Shown: positions 27,568-41,158 of the stretch, one piece after another
Numbering within the stretch: the stretch's first letter is position 1
Layout of the letters: each line of letters begins with the position of its first letter
Assembly: GCF_016464305.1 (NCBI RefSeq)
Contig: NZ_JAEIOJ010000003.1
Coordinates: 248,001 to 312,000 of the forward strand
Direction of reading: 5' to 3'
DNA length: 64,000 nt
DNA from: Umezawaea beigongshangensis
GTDB taxonomy: Bacteria > Actinomycetota > Actinomycetes > Mycobacteriales > Pseudonocardiaceae
The notes under the pieces: model-generated
Databases searched by the model: none
What the model was told of the DNA's origin: nothing
What the model saw: only the letters and a program-made list of their open reading frames with translations
Program-made: the position numbers and the translations under genes

Positions 27568-29247
27568 GTGTCCGACCACCAGGTCGACCTGGGTCTCGTG
27601 TGGGAGCAGGTGGTGCAGGAACTGGCCGCCAGCACCCTCTCGCCGCAACAGCGGGCCTGGATGCGGGTCACCCGGCCGATCGGCCTGCTCGACGGCACCG
27701 CGCTGCTGGCCGCGCCGAGCGACTTCGCGAAGGAGGCGATCGAGCGCGCGCTGCGCGAGCCGATCACCGCCGCGCTGTCCCGGCGGCTCGGCCGCGCCGT
27801 GTCCCTGGCCGTGAAGGTCGACTCGCCCGAGCCGCTCGCCCCGCCGCCCACGACCCCGATCCCCGTCGCGCCCGGCATCCCCGGCGGCAACGGCATCAGC
27901 CAGCCGCCGCTCGGCATGGGCGGCATCGCCGGGCTGGGCTCGATGAACGGGATGGGCGGCCCCGTGGGCGGCGGTGGCATGAGCGTGCCGATGCCCCCCG
28001 GCCTCGTCGGGACCGTGCCGCCCGGACCGCCCTCGCACGTCGGCGCCGAGCAGCCCGGCGAGGAGGGCGAGACCGACTCCGACGGCGACGAGGTCGACGA
28101 GGAGCGCGAGGCGCTCGCCACCGTCCACGAGATCTGGCCCACGTTCAACGGCCAGGCCCCGACGAGCGGCACGCCGTTCACCAGGCCGGCGAACCCCCCG
28201 ACGTCGCAGACGCGGCTGAACGAGAAGTACAACTTCGACACGTTCGTCATCGGCGCGTCCAACCGCTTCGCCCACGCCGCCGCGGTCGCGGTCGCCGAGG
28301 CCCCGGCCCGCGCGTACAACCCGCTGTTCATCTGGGGCGAGTCCGGGCTGGGCAAGACGCACCTGCTGCACGCCGTCGGCCACTACGCCCAGCGGCTGTT
28401 CCCCGGCATGCGCGTGCGGTACGTGTCGACCGAGGAGTTCACGAACGACTTCATCAACTCGCTGCGCGACGACCGCAAGGTCGCCTTCCAGCGCCGCTAC
28501 CGGGACATCGACGTGCTGCTCGTCGACGACATCCAGTTCCTGGAGGGCAAGGAGGGGACGCAGGAGGAGTTCTTCCACACGTTCAACACCCTCCACAACT
28601 CGAACAAGCAGATCGTCGTGTCCTCGGACCGCCCGCCCAAGCGGCTGGAGACCCTGGAGGACCGGCTGCGCACGCGGTTCGAGTGGGGCCTGATCACCGA
28701 CATCCAGCCGCCGGAGCTGGAGACGCGCATCGCGATCCTCCGCAAGAAGGCGGCGCAGGACCGGCTCGCCGCCCCGGCGGAGGTCCTGGAGTTCATCGCG
28801 GCTCGGATCGAGCGCAACATCCGCGAGCTGGAGGGCGCGCTGATCCGGGTCACGGCGTTCGCGTCGCTCAACCGGCAGCCGGTCGACGTGCAGCTCGCCG
28901 AAATAGTGCTGCGCGACCTGATCCCCGACTCGCACGCCCCCGAGATCACCGCGCCGACGATCATGGCCGTCACGGCCGAGTTCTTCAGCGTCTCGATGGA
29001 CGACCTGTGCGGGCCGGGCAAGACGAAGGCGCTGGCCCAGGCCAGGCAGATCTCCATGTACCTGTGCCGCGAGCTGACCGACCTGTCGCTGCCGAAGATC
29101 GGGCAGACGTTCGGCGGCCGCGACCACACGACCGTCATGCACGCGGACAAGAAGATCCGCAAGGAGATGGCGGAGCGCCGTCGCATCTACGACCAGGTGC
29201 AGGAGCTGACCTCGCGCATCAAGCAGCGCGCCCGTCACGCGCCCTGA
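27568..29247 (+). CDS. dnaA: Chromosomal replication initiator DnaA
   Basis: A 559-aa AAA+ initiator. Domain I is [12 protein letters not shown]...[12 protein letters not shown] long Gly/Pro/Met-rich domain II (residues about 95-200) follows. The AAA+ core has GESGLGKT (257-264) and [10 protein letters not shown]. Domain IV carries the box-binding signature [15 protein letters not shown]. The GTG at 27568 has GGAGGGGAG upstream; an in-frame GTG at 27535 is less likely. It initiates replication at the adjacent oriC. Confidence 0.98.
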   Translation: MSDHQVDLGLVWEQVVQELAASTLSPQQRAWMRVTRPIGLLDGTALLAAPSDFAKEAIERALREPITAALSRRLGRAVSLAVKVDSPEPLAPPPTTPIPVAPGIPGGNGISQPPLGMGGIAGLGSMNGMGGPVGGGGMSVPMPPGLVGTVPPGPPSHVGAEQPGEEGETDSDGDEVDEEREALATVHEIWPTFNGQAPTSGTPFTRPANPPTSQTRLNEKYNFDTFVIGASNRFAHAAAVAVAEAPARAYNPLFIWGESGLGKTHLLHAVGHYAQRLFPGMRVRYVSTEEFTNDFINSLRDDRKVAFQRRYRDIDVLLVDDIQFLEGKEGTQEEFFHTFNTLHNSNKQIVVSSDRPPKRLETLEDRLRTRFEWGLITDIQPPELETRIAILRKKAAQDRLAAPAEVLEFIAARIERNIRELEGALIRVTAFASLNRQPVDVQLAEIVLRDLIPDSHAPEITAPTIMAVTAEFFSVSMDDLCGPGKTKALAQARQISMYLCRELTDLSLPKIGQTFGGRDHTTVMHADKKIRKEMAERRRIYDQVQELTSRIKQRARHAP

Positions 29248-30080
29248 TCCTCCCCGTCACCGGGCCCGCCGCGGCAGCAGCCGTCGCGGGCCCGTCGCAC
29301 GTCCGGACCTCCCGCCCGCACCGCGCGACCGGCTCACCGGGCGCCTCGGGACCGCACCGGCGGCACGCCCAGAAATCCCCCGGCCCCTCCGCCCGCCGCA
29401 CCCGCGTCCAGGACGGTCGGCCCGCCGCTCGCGGGGAGCGCCGGCCGGGTTCCGCCGGAGGCTCCGCCACCCCCGTGCGCGCCGGAATTTTTCTGACCCG
29501 GCGGCCGGGACGCGCCGCGCGCCGCCGCAGAAAAGTCCCGATCGGGCGAGATCCGGGCCACGATCAGCCTGTGCAGCACCCGGGTACAACTGGCTCCACA
29601 CCCGGGGATGCACCCGGGGACAACCGGCCTCTCCTGTGGACCGTTCGGACGATCCGCGGAGTTGTCCCCGGGCACGCCGATCTGTCCCCGGGTGGCACCC
29701 CGGGTCCGTCCACATGGTCGCAGGGGTCCTGAGCTGCGAAGAAGAGGGTTGTCCACACAATCCACAACGCTTACTACTACTGCTGTTCGATCTCTTGAAG
29801 AGAAGAACAAAAGAAAAACAGGGGGTTGCCGAACCCGGGGACACCTCGCCTCGCAGCGGCTCGGGAGGAGCGGGGAGGAACGACGACCCGGATGACGCGG
29901 AGGGCCTCGACGCTCTACGGTTGAGCGACCGCACCGGGGGGCAGGCCGATCGTCAGGTCGGTCGCCGATCCTCTGCGGCGGACCCGATCCGCCCTGGCGG
30001 CTCCCACCAACTCCCGACGCACGTCGCGGTGACCCGACCCTCCTGCGGTCGGTCGTGCCGAATCCGAGGAAGGACGCCTC
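29248..30080. other. oriC: Replication origin region oriC (dnaA-dnaN)
   Basis: 833 nt without a gene. A dnaA terminator-like repeat lies at 29261-29294. DnaA boxes: TTGTCCACA at 29749-29757, CAATCCACA at 29758-29766, CCGTCCACA at 29706-29714, TGTGGACCG at 29635-29643 and GGCTCCACA at 29592-29600. Weaker TTGTCCCC-type sites lie at 29615-29623, 29662-29670 and 29682-29690. Immediately right of the strongest pair is TTACTACTACTG (DnaA-trio-like, 29771-29782), then an AT-rich, purine-rich stretch to about 29820, the likely unwinding site. The 29295-29580 part shows nothing recognisable. Confidence 0.9.
29261..29294 (+). terminator. dnaA terminator-like inverted repeat
   Basis: CGGGCCCGCCGCGG - CAGCAG - CCGTCGCGGGCCCG, one mismatch in 14 bp, 13 nt after the dnaA stop. 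Confidence 0.6.
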
Positions 30081-31220
30081 ATGAAGATCCGCGTCGAGCG
30101 CGACGGCCTGGCCGACGCCGTCGCCTGGGTCGCGCGCAGCCTGCCGTCCCGGCCGCCCGTCCCGGTGCTCGGTGGCGTGCTGCTCGACGCCGGGTCACCG
30201 GACGGCGAGCCGGGTGACGCGCTCACCGTCTCGGGCTTCGACTACGAGGTGTCCGCCACGGTCGGCGTCCCGGCGACGATCGCCGACGGCGGCCGCACCC
30301 TCGTGTCCGGCCGGCTGCTCGCCGACATCACCAAGGCGCTGCCGAACCACCCCGTCGAGATCTCCGTCGACGGCTCCCGCATGACGATCAGCTGCGGCAG
30401 CGCGCGCTTCAGCCTCCCGACGATGCCGGTCGAGGACTACCCGCAGCTCCCGGTCATGCCGCAGCTCGTGGGCGAGCTGGCCGGCGAGGTGTTCGGCGAG
30501 GCCGTGTCGCAGGTCGCCGTCGCGGCGGGCAAGGACGACACGCTGCCGATGCTGACCGGCGTCCGCGTCGAGATCGGCGGCGGCAAGCTGACCCTCGTCG
30601 CCACCGACCGCTTCCGGCTGGCGATGCGCGAGTTCCCGTGGGAGCCGAACGAGGCCCTGGACGAGACCGCGGTGCTCGTCCCGGCCAAGACGCTCGCCGA
30701 CGCGGCCAAGACGCTCGGCGTCTCCGGCGGCAGGGTCGAGCTGTCGCTCGCCGCCAACGACGGACTCCTGGGTCTGTCCGGCGCCGGTCGCCGCACGACG
30801 ACCCGGCTGCTCGACGCCGACTTCCCGAAGTACCGCCAGCTCCTGCCCAGCGAGCACTCCTCCGCGGCGATCATCGACGTGGACCCGCTCGTCCAGGCGG
30901 TCAAGCGCGTGTCGCTGGTCGCCGAGCGCGGCACCCAGGTCAGGCTGGAGTTCGTCGAGGGCGGCCTGCGGCTGTCCGCCGGCGGCGACGACGAGGGCAG
31001 CGCCGAGGAGGAGCTGCGCGTCGAGTACACCGGCGAGCCGGTGACGATCGCGTTCAACCCCACCTACCTGCTGGAGGGCGTGAGCGCCGTGCGCACCCCC
31101 CGCGCGCACTTGTCCTTCACCACACCCAGCCGCCCGGCGCTGCTCAAGCCGGTGGACGAAGATGGCAACGTGGCGCCCGGTTACATCTACCTGCTGATGC
31201 CCGTGCGCCTTCCAGGCTGA
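30081..31220 (+). CDS. dnaN: DNA polymerase III beta sliding clamp
   Basis: A 379-aa clamp of three repeated domains starting [32 protein letters not shown]. The C-terminal YLLMPVRL closes the protein-binding pocket. It tethers polymerase and many partners to DNA. ATG with GAGGAAGGA upstream. First gene after oriC on the right arm. Confidence 0.98.
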   Translation: MKIRVERDGLADAVAWVARSLPSRPPVPVLGGVLLDAGSPDGEPGDALTVSGFDYEVSATVGVPATIADGGRTLVSGRLLADITKALPNHPVEISVDGSRMTISCGSARFSLPTMPVEDYPQLPVMPQLVGELAGEVFGEAVSQVAVAAGKDDTLPMLTGVRVEIGGGKLTLVATDRFRLAMREFPWEPNEALDETAVLVPAKTLADAAKTLGVSGGRVELSLAANDGLLGLSGAGRRTTTRLLDADFPKYRQLLPSEHSSAAIIDVDPLVQAVKRVSLVAERGTQVRLEFVEGGLRLSAGGDDEGSAEEELRVEYTGEPVTIAFNPTYLLEGVSAVRTPRAHLSFTTPSRPALLKPVDEDGNVAPGYIYLLMPVRLPG

Positions 31221-31247
31221 TCCACCCAAGTGAACAGGGAGCAAGAC

Positions 31248-32162
31248 GTGCAGCTCGGACTCGTCGGCCTCGGCAAGATGGGCTTCAACATGCGCGAGCG
31301 GATTCGCCGCGCCGGCCACGAGGTCATCGGTTACGACCGCAATCCCGAGGTCACGGACGTGGCGTCGCTCGCCGACCTCGTCGGCGCGCTGCAAGCCCCG
31401 CGCGTGGTCTGGGTGATGGTTCCCGCCGGTGAGATCACCAGGCAGACCATCGCCGAACTGGCGGACGTCCTCTCCGAGGGCGACCTCGTGATCGACGGCG
31501 GCAACTCGCGCTACACCGACGACAAGGTCAACGCGGAGCTGCTCGGCGGCAGGGGCATCGGCTACCTCGACGTCGGCGTGTCCGGCGGCGTGTGGGGCCT
31601 GGAGAACGGCTACGGCCTCATGGTCGGCGGTGAGCCCGAGATGGTCGAGCGCGCCATGCCGATCTTCGACGCGCTGCGCCCGGACGGGCCGCGCGAGGAG
31701 GGCTTCGCGCACGCCGGACCGGCGGGTGCGGGCCACTTCGCGAAGATGGTGCACAACGGCATCGAGTACGGCCTGATGCAGGCCTACGCCGAGGGCTTCG
31801 AGCTGCTCGACGCGTCCGAGCTGGTCACCGACGTGCCGTCGACGATCAAGGCGTGGCAGCGGGGCACGGTCGTGCGCTCGTGGCTGCTCGACCTGCTGGT
31901 GCGCGCGCTGGACTCCGACCCGGAGCTGGACGACCTGCGCGGTTACGTCGAGGACTCCGGCGAGGGCCGGTGGACCGTCGAGGAGGCGATCAACCACGCG
32001 GTGCCCGCGCCGGTGATCTCCGCCGCGCTGTTCGCCCGGTTCGCCTCCCGCCAGGAGGACTCCCCGGCGATGCGTGCCGTCGCGGCGCTGCGCAACCAGT
32101 TCGGCGGCCACGCGGTGCTGACCGCGGGTCCGTCGTCGGGTGCCGGCAGCACCCAGGGCTGA
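31248..32162 (+). CDS. gnd: 6-phosphogluconate dehydrogenase, short NAD-type
   Basis: A 304-aa decarboxylating dehydrogenase of the short class. It has a Rossmann start ([13 protein letters not shown]), [12 protein letters not shown], and the catalytic [22 protein letters not shown] with Lys and Asn/Glu in place. The loop after beta2 reads GYDRNPEV; the Asp suggests NAD rather than NADP. It produces ribulose 5-phosphate in the pentose phosphate path. Its position between dnaN and recF is typical of actinobacteria. GTG at 31248 with GGGAG. Confidence 0.93.
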   Translation: MQLGLVGLGKMGFNMRERIRRAGHEVIGYDRNPEVTDVASLADLVGALQAPRVVWVMVPAGEITRQTIAELADVLSEGDLVIDGGNSRYTDDKVNAELLGGRGIGYLDVGVSGGVWGLENGYGLMVGGEPEMVERAMPIFDALRPDGPREEGFAHAGPAGAGHFAKMVHNGIEYGLMQAYAEGFELLDASELVTDVPSTIKAWQRGTVVRSWLLDLLVRALDSDPELDDLRGYVEDSGEGRWTVEEAINHAVPAPVISAALFARFASRQEDSPAMRAVAALRNQFGGHAVLTAGPSSGAGSTQG

Positions 32163-32170
32163 CACCGACC

Positions 32171-33322
32171 GTGTACGTCCGGCACCTCCAGGTCAGCGAC
32201 TTCCGCTCGTGGGAGCACGCCGACCTGGTGCTGGAGCCGGGGGTGACCGTGCTCGTCGGGCAGAACGGCCAGGGCAAGACGAACCTGGTCGAGGCGATCG
32301 GCTACGTGGCCACCCTCGGTTCGCACCGGGTGGCCACGGACGCCCCCCTCGTCCGGCAGGGCTGTCCGCGCGCGGTCGTGCGCACCGCCGTGGTCAACGA
32401 GGGGCGCGAGCTGCTCGTCGAGCTGGAGATCACGCCGGGGCGGGCGAACCGGGCGCGGATCAACCGCGGCCCCGTGCCGCGTCCGCGCGACGTGCTGGGG
32501 GTCCTGCGCACGGTGCTGTTCGCGCCGGAGGACCTGGCCCTCGTGCGGGGCGACCCCGGTGAGCGGCGGCGGTTCCTCGACGAGGTGCTCACGTCCCGCG
32601 CCCCGCGCTACGCGGGTGTGCGCAGCGACTACGAGCGCGTGCTCAAGCAGCGCGGCGCTCTGCTGAAGAGCGCGGGCGCGGCGCGGCGCGGCGGCCGGCC
32701 GGCCGACCTGAGCACGCTGGACGTGTGGGACGGGCACCTCGCCGCGCACGGCGCCGAGCTGCTCGCGGGTCGTCTCGACCTGGTCGCGGACCTCGCGCCG
32801 CACATCGCGGCGGCGTACGCGGAGGTGGCGCCCGAGTCGCGTCCGGCGCGGGTGCTCTACCGCTCGACGCTGGGCGGTTCGCAGCCCGAGGGCGTCGGCG
32901 TGCCCGGTGGCCCCCGCGCCGACCGGGAGGTGCTGGAGGACGCGCTGCTGGCCGAGCTGAACCGGGTGCGTCCGCAGGAGCTGGAGCGGGGCGTGTCGCT
33001 CGTCGGACCGCACCGCGACGACCTCGACCTCGCGCTGGGTGAGCTGCCGGCGAAGGGCTACGCCAGTCACGGAGAGTCGTGGTCGTTCGCGCTGGCGCTG
33101 CGCCTCGGGGCGTACGAACTGCTGCGCGCCGACGGCACGGAACCGGTGCTCGTGCTGGACGACGTGTTCGCCGAACTCGACCGGCGGCGGCGCGCGCAGC
33201 TCGCGAAGGTCGCCTCGGGGGCCGAGCAGGTCCTCATCACGGCCGCGGTCGCGGAGGACGTTCCCGAGGAGTTGTCCGGTGCCCGTTTCGAGGTGCACGG
33301 CGGAGAGGTGCGACGTGTCTGA
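32171..33322 (+). CDS. recF: DNA replication/repair protein RecF
   Basis: A 383-aa SMC-like ATPase. Walker A is GQNGQGKTN (30-38), the signature/Walker B region is [12 protein letters not shown]...[12 protein letters not shown], and the N-terminal [13 protein letters not shown] strand is typical. It loads RecA at gaps. The GTG at 32171 lies 8 nt after gnd; the stop overlaps dciA. Confidence 0.96.
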   Translation: MYVRHLQVSDFRSWEHADLVLEPGVTVLVGQNGQGKTNLVEAIGYVATLGSHRVATDAPLVRQGCPRAVVRTAVVNEGRELLVELEITPGRANRARINRGPVPRPRDVLGVLRTVLFAPEDLALVRGDPGERRRFLDEVLTSRAPRYAGVRSDYERVLKQRGALLKSAGAARRGGRPADLSTLDVWDGHLAAHGAELLAGRLDLVADLAPHIAAAYAEVAPESRPARVLYRSTLGGSQPEGVGVPGGPRADREVLEDALLAELNRVRPQELERGVSLVGPHRDDLDLALGELPAKGYASHGESWSFALALRLGAYELLRADGTEPVLVLDDVFAELDRRRRAQLAKVASGAEQVLITAAVAEDVPEELSGARFEVHGGEVRRV

Positions 33323-34016
33323 CGAACGCCCCCTCTCCCCACAACCACTGGGCCCGTCCGGGAGCAAAGTACCCACATCTGGGGACAACCCTGTGGATGG
33401 TGTGGATAACTCCGTCACTGCACGACAACAACCGGCCCAAAAATCGGACATTTCGTCTTCTGGCGTCCCACTGTCGAGTGGTTCCTCCCCGACTGACAGC
33501 AACAAGGACCCACAGCCCCTGACCGGGTCGGACCTCGCGAGAGCCGCCCTGGAGGCGGCGCGCGCCTCCGCGAAGTCCCGCGGCAGGCAGCCGGGACGGC
33601 GCGTCGGGGGAGGCCCGGTGCGCCGCCGCAGGCGCTCGTGGTCCGGCGCGGGGCCGGACGACCGCGACCCGCAGCCGCTGGGCAGGCTGGCCTCGCGGCT
33701 CGCCGCCGACCGCGGCTGGGCGGAGCGGCTGGCGGGTGGCCAGGTCTTCGGCCGGTGGGCGAAGCTGGTCGGCGAGGAGGTCGCCGAGCACGCCAAGCCG
33801 ATCGCTCTCAGTGACGGCGAGCTGACCGTCCAGGCCGAGTCGACGGCGTGGGCGACCCAGTTGCGCCTGCTCCAGCGGCAGCTCCTGGTGCGCATCGCGG
33901 CCGGGGTGGGCGACGGCGTCGTGAAGAGGCTGAAGGTGCAGGGTCCGGCTGCGCCGAGCTGGCGGTACGGCCCCAGGCACGTTCCGGGGCGCGGTCCGCG
34001 CGACACCTACGGCTGA
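33315..34016 (+). CDS. dciA: DciA-type helicase-loading protein (DUF721)
   Basis: A 233-aa protein. The N-terminal 110 residues are low complexity (Ser/Pro/Gly, then Arg-rich), and the C-terminal DUF721 domain is conserved: [43 protein letters not shown]...[16 protein letters not shown]. It corresponds to Rv0004. DciA proteins help load the DnaB helicase in bacteria lacking DnaC/DnaI. The GTG overlaps recF by 8 nt and has GGAGAGG. The 5' coding part contains DnaA-box sequences. Confidence 0.9.
   Translation: MSDERPLSPQPLGPSGSKVPTSGDNPVDGVDNSVTARQQPAQKSDISSSGVPLSSGSSPTDSNKDPQPLTGSDLARAALEAARASAKSRGRQPGRRVGGGPVRRRRRSWSGAGPDDRDPQPLGRLASRLAADRGWAERLAGGQVFGRWAKLVGEEVAEHAKPIALSDGELTVQAESTAWATQLRLLQRQLLVRIAAGVGDGVVKRLKVQGPAAPSWRYGPRHVPGRGPRDTYG
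33381..33409. promoter_or_regulatory. DnaA-box cluster inside dciA
   Basis: TGTGGATAA (33401-33409, exact reverse complement of TTATCCACA), directly preceded by TGTGGATGG (33392-33400) and GGGGACAA (33381-33388). It lies in the unconserved N-terminal codons of dciA, about 3.6 kb from oriC. Confidence 0.65.
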
Positions 34017-34174
34017 CCCCCGTCCGGCGCGCAGCGGCGATCCTGTCGCCCGATGAGCGCCAACCTGCGGATTTCAACCCCCGCAGCGGCCTGCCGGACT
34101 CGCCCGCCCCTCGCCCAGGGCCTCTGTGAGCAAACCAGAGGTGTCCTCGGCGCGTTTCTGTCGGTCCCTCCCAG

Positions 34175-36235
<2,061 letters not shown>

Positions 36236-36290
36236 TCCGGGCGCGAACCACTCCAGGTAGAGCACGGCTGGCGAAGAGGAAAGAAGAACC

Positions 36291-38795
<2,505 letters not shown>

Positions 38796-38822
38796 CAGCG
38801 GACGAGAGGTTGAGGACTGCTC

Positions 38823-39713
38823 GTGACTTCACCGGACAACCGAGAAGGTCGGGACGCGGAAAAGACCGCGGTGATCACACGGCCGACCGGCGCCGACGCG
38901 GAGTCGACGAAGGCCGCTGAGGAGGCGCGCGCCGGAACCGGTGCCGTTCCCGCGCAGCCGCCCGCCGAACCCGCCGGCGCCGACGCCAGGGGCACGAGCA
39001 GTCCCGAGCCCGTGCCGCCGTCGCAGCCCGCCGACGCCGCGCGGGACGTGACGGCGGACCGCGCCGAGACCGTCGACATGCCTCCGCCGCCGTGGCAGCG
39101 CGTTCCGAACGACGCGCAGCAGACGGCGACGCCGGACGGGGACGCGCCCCCGGTGGCGCAGAGCGATCAGCACACCGTCGAGACGCGGGTGCCGACGTAC
39201 CCGGCGCAGGACCCGGACACGATCGCGGTGGCCCGGCCGGTGATCCCCGGCGCGGAGCCGCAGACCGGGAGCAACCGCACGTCGGTCAACCTGGGGCAGT
39301 CCGCGGCGCGTCCCGGCGCGGCGCCGTCGAACTCGCGGCGTCCCGGCAGGGGACCGCGCAGGGCGAGCCTCCAGGTCAAGCGGATCGACCCGTGGTCGGT
39401 GCTGAAGCTGGCGCTGGTGCTGAGCGTCGCGCTGTTCTTCGTCTGGCTGGTGGCGGTGGGCGTGCTGTACGGCGTGCTCAACGGCATGGGCGTGTGGGAC
39501 AAGATCAACAGCACGGCGAACGACCTGCTCCAGGGCGACGAGCCGACGGGTGACCCGCTGATCAGCGCGGGTCGCGTGTTCGGTGTCGCCGCCGTCATTG
39601 GCGCGGTCAACATCGTGCTGTTCACCGCTCTGGCGACGGTGAGCGCGTTCGTCTACAACGTGTCCGCGGACCTCGCGGGCGGCTTGGAGCTCACGCTCTC
39701 CGAGCGCGAGTGA
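38823..39713 (+). CDS. DUF3566 membrane protein
   Basis: A 296-aa protein with a disordered Pro/Ala/Thr-rich N-terminal half (residues 1-180), then the DUF3566 core: LQVKRIDPWSVLKLALVLSVALFFVWLVAVGVLY (TM1), a short extracellular loop and TM2 (VAAVIGAVNIVLFTALATVSAFVYN). The counterpart is Rv0007, also after gyrA. Function unknown; proteins of this family have been linked to the divisome/elongasome only by context. GTG start 27 nt after gyrA. Confidence 0.9.
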   Translation: MTSPDNREGRDAEKTAVITRPTGADAESTKAAEEARAGTGAVPAQPPAEPAGADARGTSSPEPVPPSQPADAARDVTADRAETVDMPPPPWQRVPNDAQQTATPDGDAPPVAQSDQHTVETRVPTYPAQDPDTIAVARPVIPGAEPQTGSNRTSVNLGQSAARPGAAPSNSRRPGRGPRRASLQVKRIDPWSVLKLALVLSVALFFVWLVAVGVLYGVLNGMGVWDKINSTANDLLQGDEPTGDPLISAGRVFGVAAVIGAVNIVLFTALATVSAFVYNVSADLAGGLELTLSERE

Positions 39714-39719
39714 CCCGAT

Positions 39720-39749
39720 TTGGGGCAGCGTCGAGGGATGCGGTAACCT
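39720..39749 (+). promoter_or_regulatory. tRNA-Ile promoter candidate
   Basis: TTGGGG - 18 nt - TAACCT, ending 16 nt before the tRNA. Confidence 0.4.
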
Positions 39750-39765
39750 TTCGGCGTTGCCCCGA

Positions 39766-39839
39766 GGGCCTATAGCTCAGACGGTTAGAGCGCTTCGCTG
39801 ATAACGAAGAGGTCGCTGGTTCGAGTCCAGCTAGGCCCA
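39766..39839 (+). tRNA. tRNA-Ile (GAT)
   Basis: Acceptor GGGCCTA/TAGGCCC with discriminator A. D-arm GCTCAGACGGTTAGAGC. The anticodon loop CTGATAA in stem CTTCG/CGAAG gives GAT at 39800-39802. The T-arm GGTTCGAGTCC is normal. The 3' CCA is not encoded. Confidence 0.97.
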
Positions 39840-39902
39840 CGATCGGTGTGGTGGAGGTCTGTCCGCAGAAAGCGCGGACCTCCACCGATCGCCGTCACAC
39901 TG

Positions 39903-39955
39903 GGGGTCGAACCCCCAAACCCCCGCCAGGGGGCAAGCCCCCTGGACCCCCTGCG
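39903..39955. repeat. C-tract repeat with CCAGGGGG hairpin
   Basis: Runs of C (CCCCC, CCCCCG, CCCCCT) surround an 8-bp hairpin, CCAGGGGG-CAAG-CCCCCTGG (39926-39945). The element resembles dispersed intergenic repeats of actinomycetes and has G-quadruplex potential on the minus strand. It is followed by the repetitive CTTCGCTTCGCTCGG. Confidence 0.5.
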
Positions 39956-40115
39956 GTGGCCGCCTTCGCTTCGCTCGGCTTCACTTCTCGTGGCTGGCTG
40001 GCTGATGGTTCACCTGGCTCCTTGCACCTCTGGTGTTGTGTTCGAGCCGCTGGTGGCCTGGTTCTCGGCTAGGGTGGACGGGGTCTCTGGTTGGTCTTTT
40101 TGAAGGGGACGAACT

Positions 40116-40235
40116 GTGAAGAAGCTTCTGGTGCTCGCTGTGGTCGCCGGTGCGGCGCTGCTGTTCGTCAAGCGCAACCGCTCGGCCAAGGCCGAGGCCG
40201 ACCTGTGGCGCGAGGCCACCGCTCCCACCAGCTGA
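40116..40235 (+). CDS. DLW-39 family small protein
   Basis: A 39-aa protein: MKKLLVLAVVAGAALLFVK (one hydrophobic helix), then basic residues and the family signature EADLWREATAP. Actinobacterial DLW-39 genes lie at exactly this place, between tRNA-Ile and tRNA-Ala near gyrA. GTG start with GAAGGGG upstream. Probably membrane-anchored; function unknown. Confidence 0.92.
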   Translation: MKKLLVLAVVAGAALLFVKRNRSAKAEADLWREATAPTS

Positions 40236-40266
40236 ATTCGCGCGGGCGGTTCTGCCGCCCCGTGAC

Positions 40267-40339
40267 GGGGACGTAGCTCAATTGGCAGAGCACCGCCTTT
40301 GCAAGGCGGGGGTTAGGGGTTCGATTCCCCTCGTCTCCA
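40267..40339 (+). tRNA. tRNA-Ala (TGC)
   Basis: Acceptor GGGGACG/CGTCTCC with the G3-U70 pair that identifies tRNA-Ala and discriminator A. The anticodon loop TTTGCAA in stem CCGCC/GGCGG gives TGC. CCA is not fully encoded. Confidence 0.97.
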
Positions 40340-40356
40340 CCGGAGAACTGCACGCA

Positions 40357-40409
40357 CGAACGCCGGATGGGCGGAGACCGATCACCGGTCTCCGCCCATC
40401 CGGCGTTCG
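40357..40409 (+). terminator. tRNA-Ala terminator
   Basis: A perfect 24-bp stem around an ATCAC loop, beginning 18 nt after the tRNA. Confidence 0.75.
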
Positions 40410-40517
40410 CGGCGTCGTCGGGTGTGATGTTCGTGGCACGGTCGGCGCTCTTGACCTCGACCTCGGTGGAGTTCTTACGGTCTCCTGGTCAGTGATCTCT
40501 CACCGAAGGCGGCTCAC

Positions 40518-40985
40518 ATGATCAGTCAGCACCTCTCCGACGCCGAACTCGCGGTCCAGCCCGCCGCGTACTGGACCGGCGTGGCCCACGAGGCCCTCAT
40601 CGCCTTCACCCGGGCTCAGCAGGCCGAGCTCGGCTTCACCCAGCCCCAGTACTGGCTGCTCCGCAACCTGTCGGTGAACGACATCTCGCCCGACGGCCGG
40701 GGCATGACCGTCCCCGAGCTCCAGCGGGCGATGAGCACCTACCTCAGGCCCGAGGACGACCTGGAGGCGGAGGCGGAGGTTCTGGTGGAGCGGGGCTGGC
40801 TCACGCGTGACGGCGAGACACGGTTGTGGATCACCGAGGCGGGGGACGAAGCCCGTGCCGGCCTCAAGAAGCACGCTCCGGTGATCCGCGATCGCATCCA
40901 CGAGGGCATCGACGACACCGACTACGTCACCGCCCTGAGGGTGCTCCTGCGGATGATTCGCAACACGGGCGGCCCGGTGGTCTGA
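40518..40985 (+). CDS. MarR-like transcriptional regulator
   Basis: A 155-aa all-helical protein with a winged-helix layout: FTRAQQAELGFTQPQYWLLRNLSVND at the N-terminal half, MTVPELQRAMSTYL as likely recognition region, ERGWLTRDGETRLWITEAGDEARAGLKK as wing plus C-terminal helix. Ligand and targets are unknown. ATG at 40518. The downstream intergenic region before the PP2C gene contains an inverted repeat that could be an operator. Confidence 0.75.
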   Translation: MISQHLSDAELAVQPAAYWTGVAHEALIAFTRAQQAELGFTQPQYWLLRNLSVNDISPDGRGMTVPELQRAMSTYLRPEDDLEAEAEVLVERGWLTRDGETRLWITEAGDEARAGLKKHAPVIRDRIHEGIDDTDYVTALRVLLRMIRNTGGPVV

Positions 40986-41068
40986 GCGCCTGGTCGGACG
41001 TCCGATCCGGCGCCGCGGTGCGGCCCCGCTCCCGTGTTTCGGTTTCGCGTCGTGCGTCGCGGCCCGGT

Positions 41069-41097
41069 ATCACCACATCAGGTGATCAGGCTAGGGT
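41069..41097 (+). promoter_or_regulatory. Promoter and inverted repeat before the PP2C paralogue
   Basis: ATCACC-ACATCA-GGTGAT (41069-41086) immediately precedes a -10-like TAGGGT (41092-41097). The repeat would cover the -35 zone, as an operator would. Confidence 0.4.
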
Positions 41098-41158
41098 GGG
41101 CGGCCCGGGCCACGTGGTGTCCCGATCCGACTGGCAAAAGGGTGACCGGGCTTCGCTC

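Noticed and set aside
27507-29732. 741-aa frame over dnaA and oriC
   Set aside because: Shadow of dnaA in another frame; Arg/Pro-rich, no domain.
39903-39955. Possible CRISPR or IS remnant because of repeated C tracts
   Set aside because: No regular repeat-spacer spacing, no transposase or flanking duplications; best seen as an intergenic hairpin repeat.
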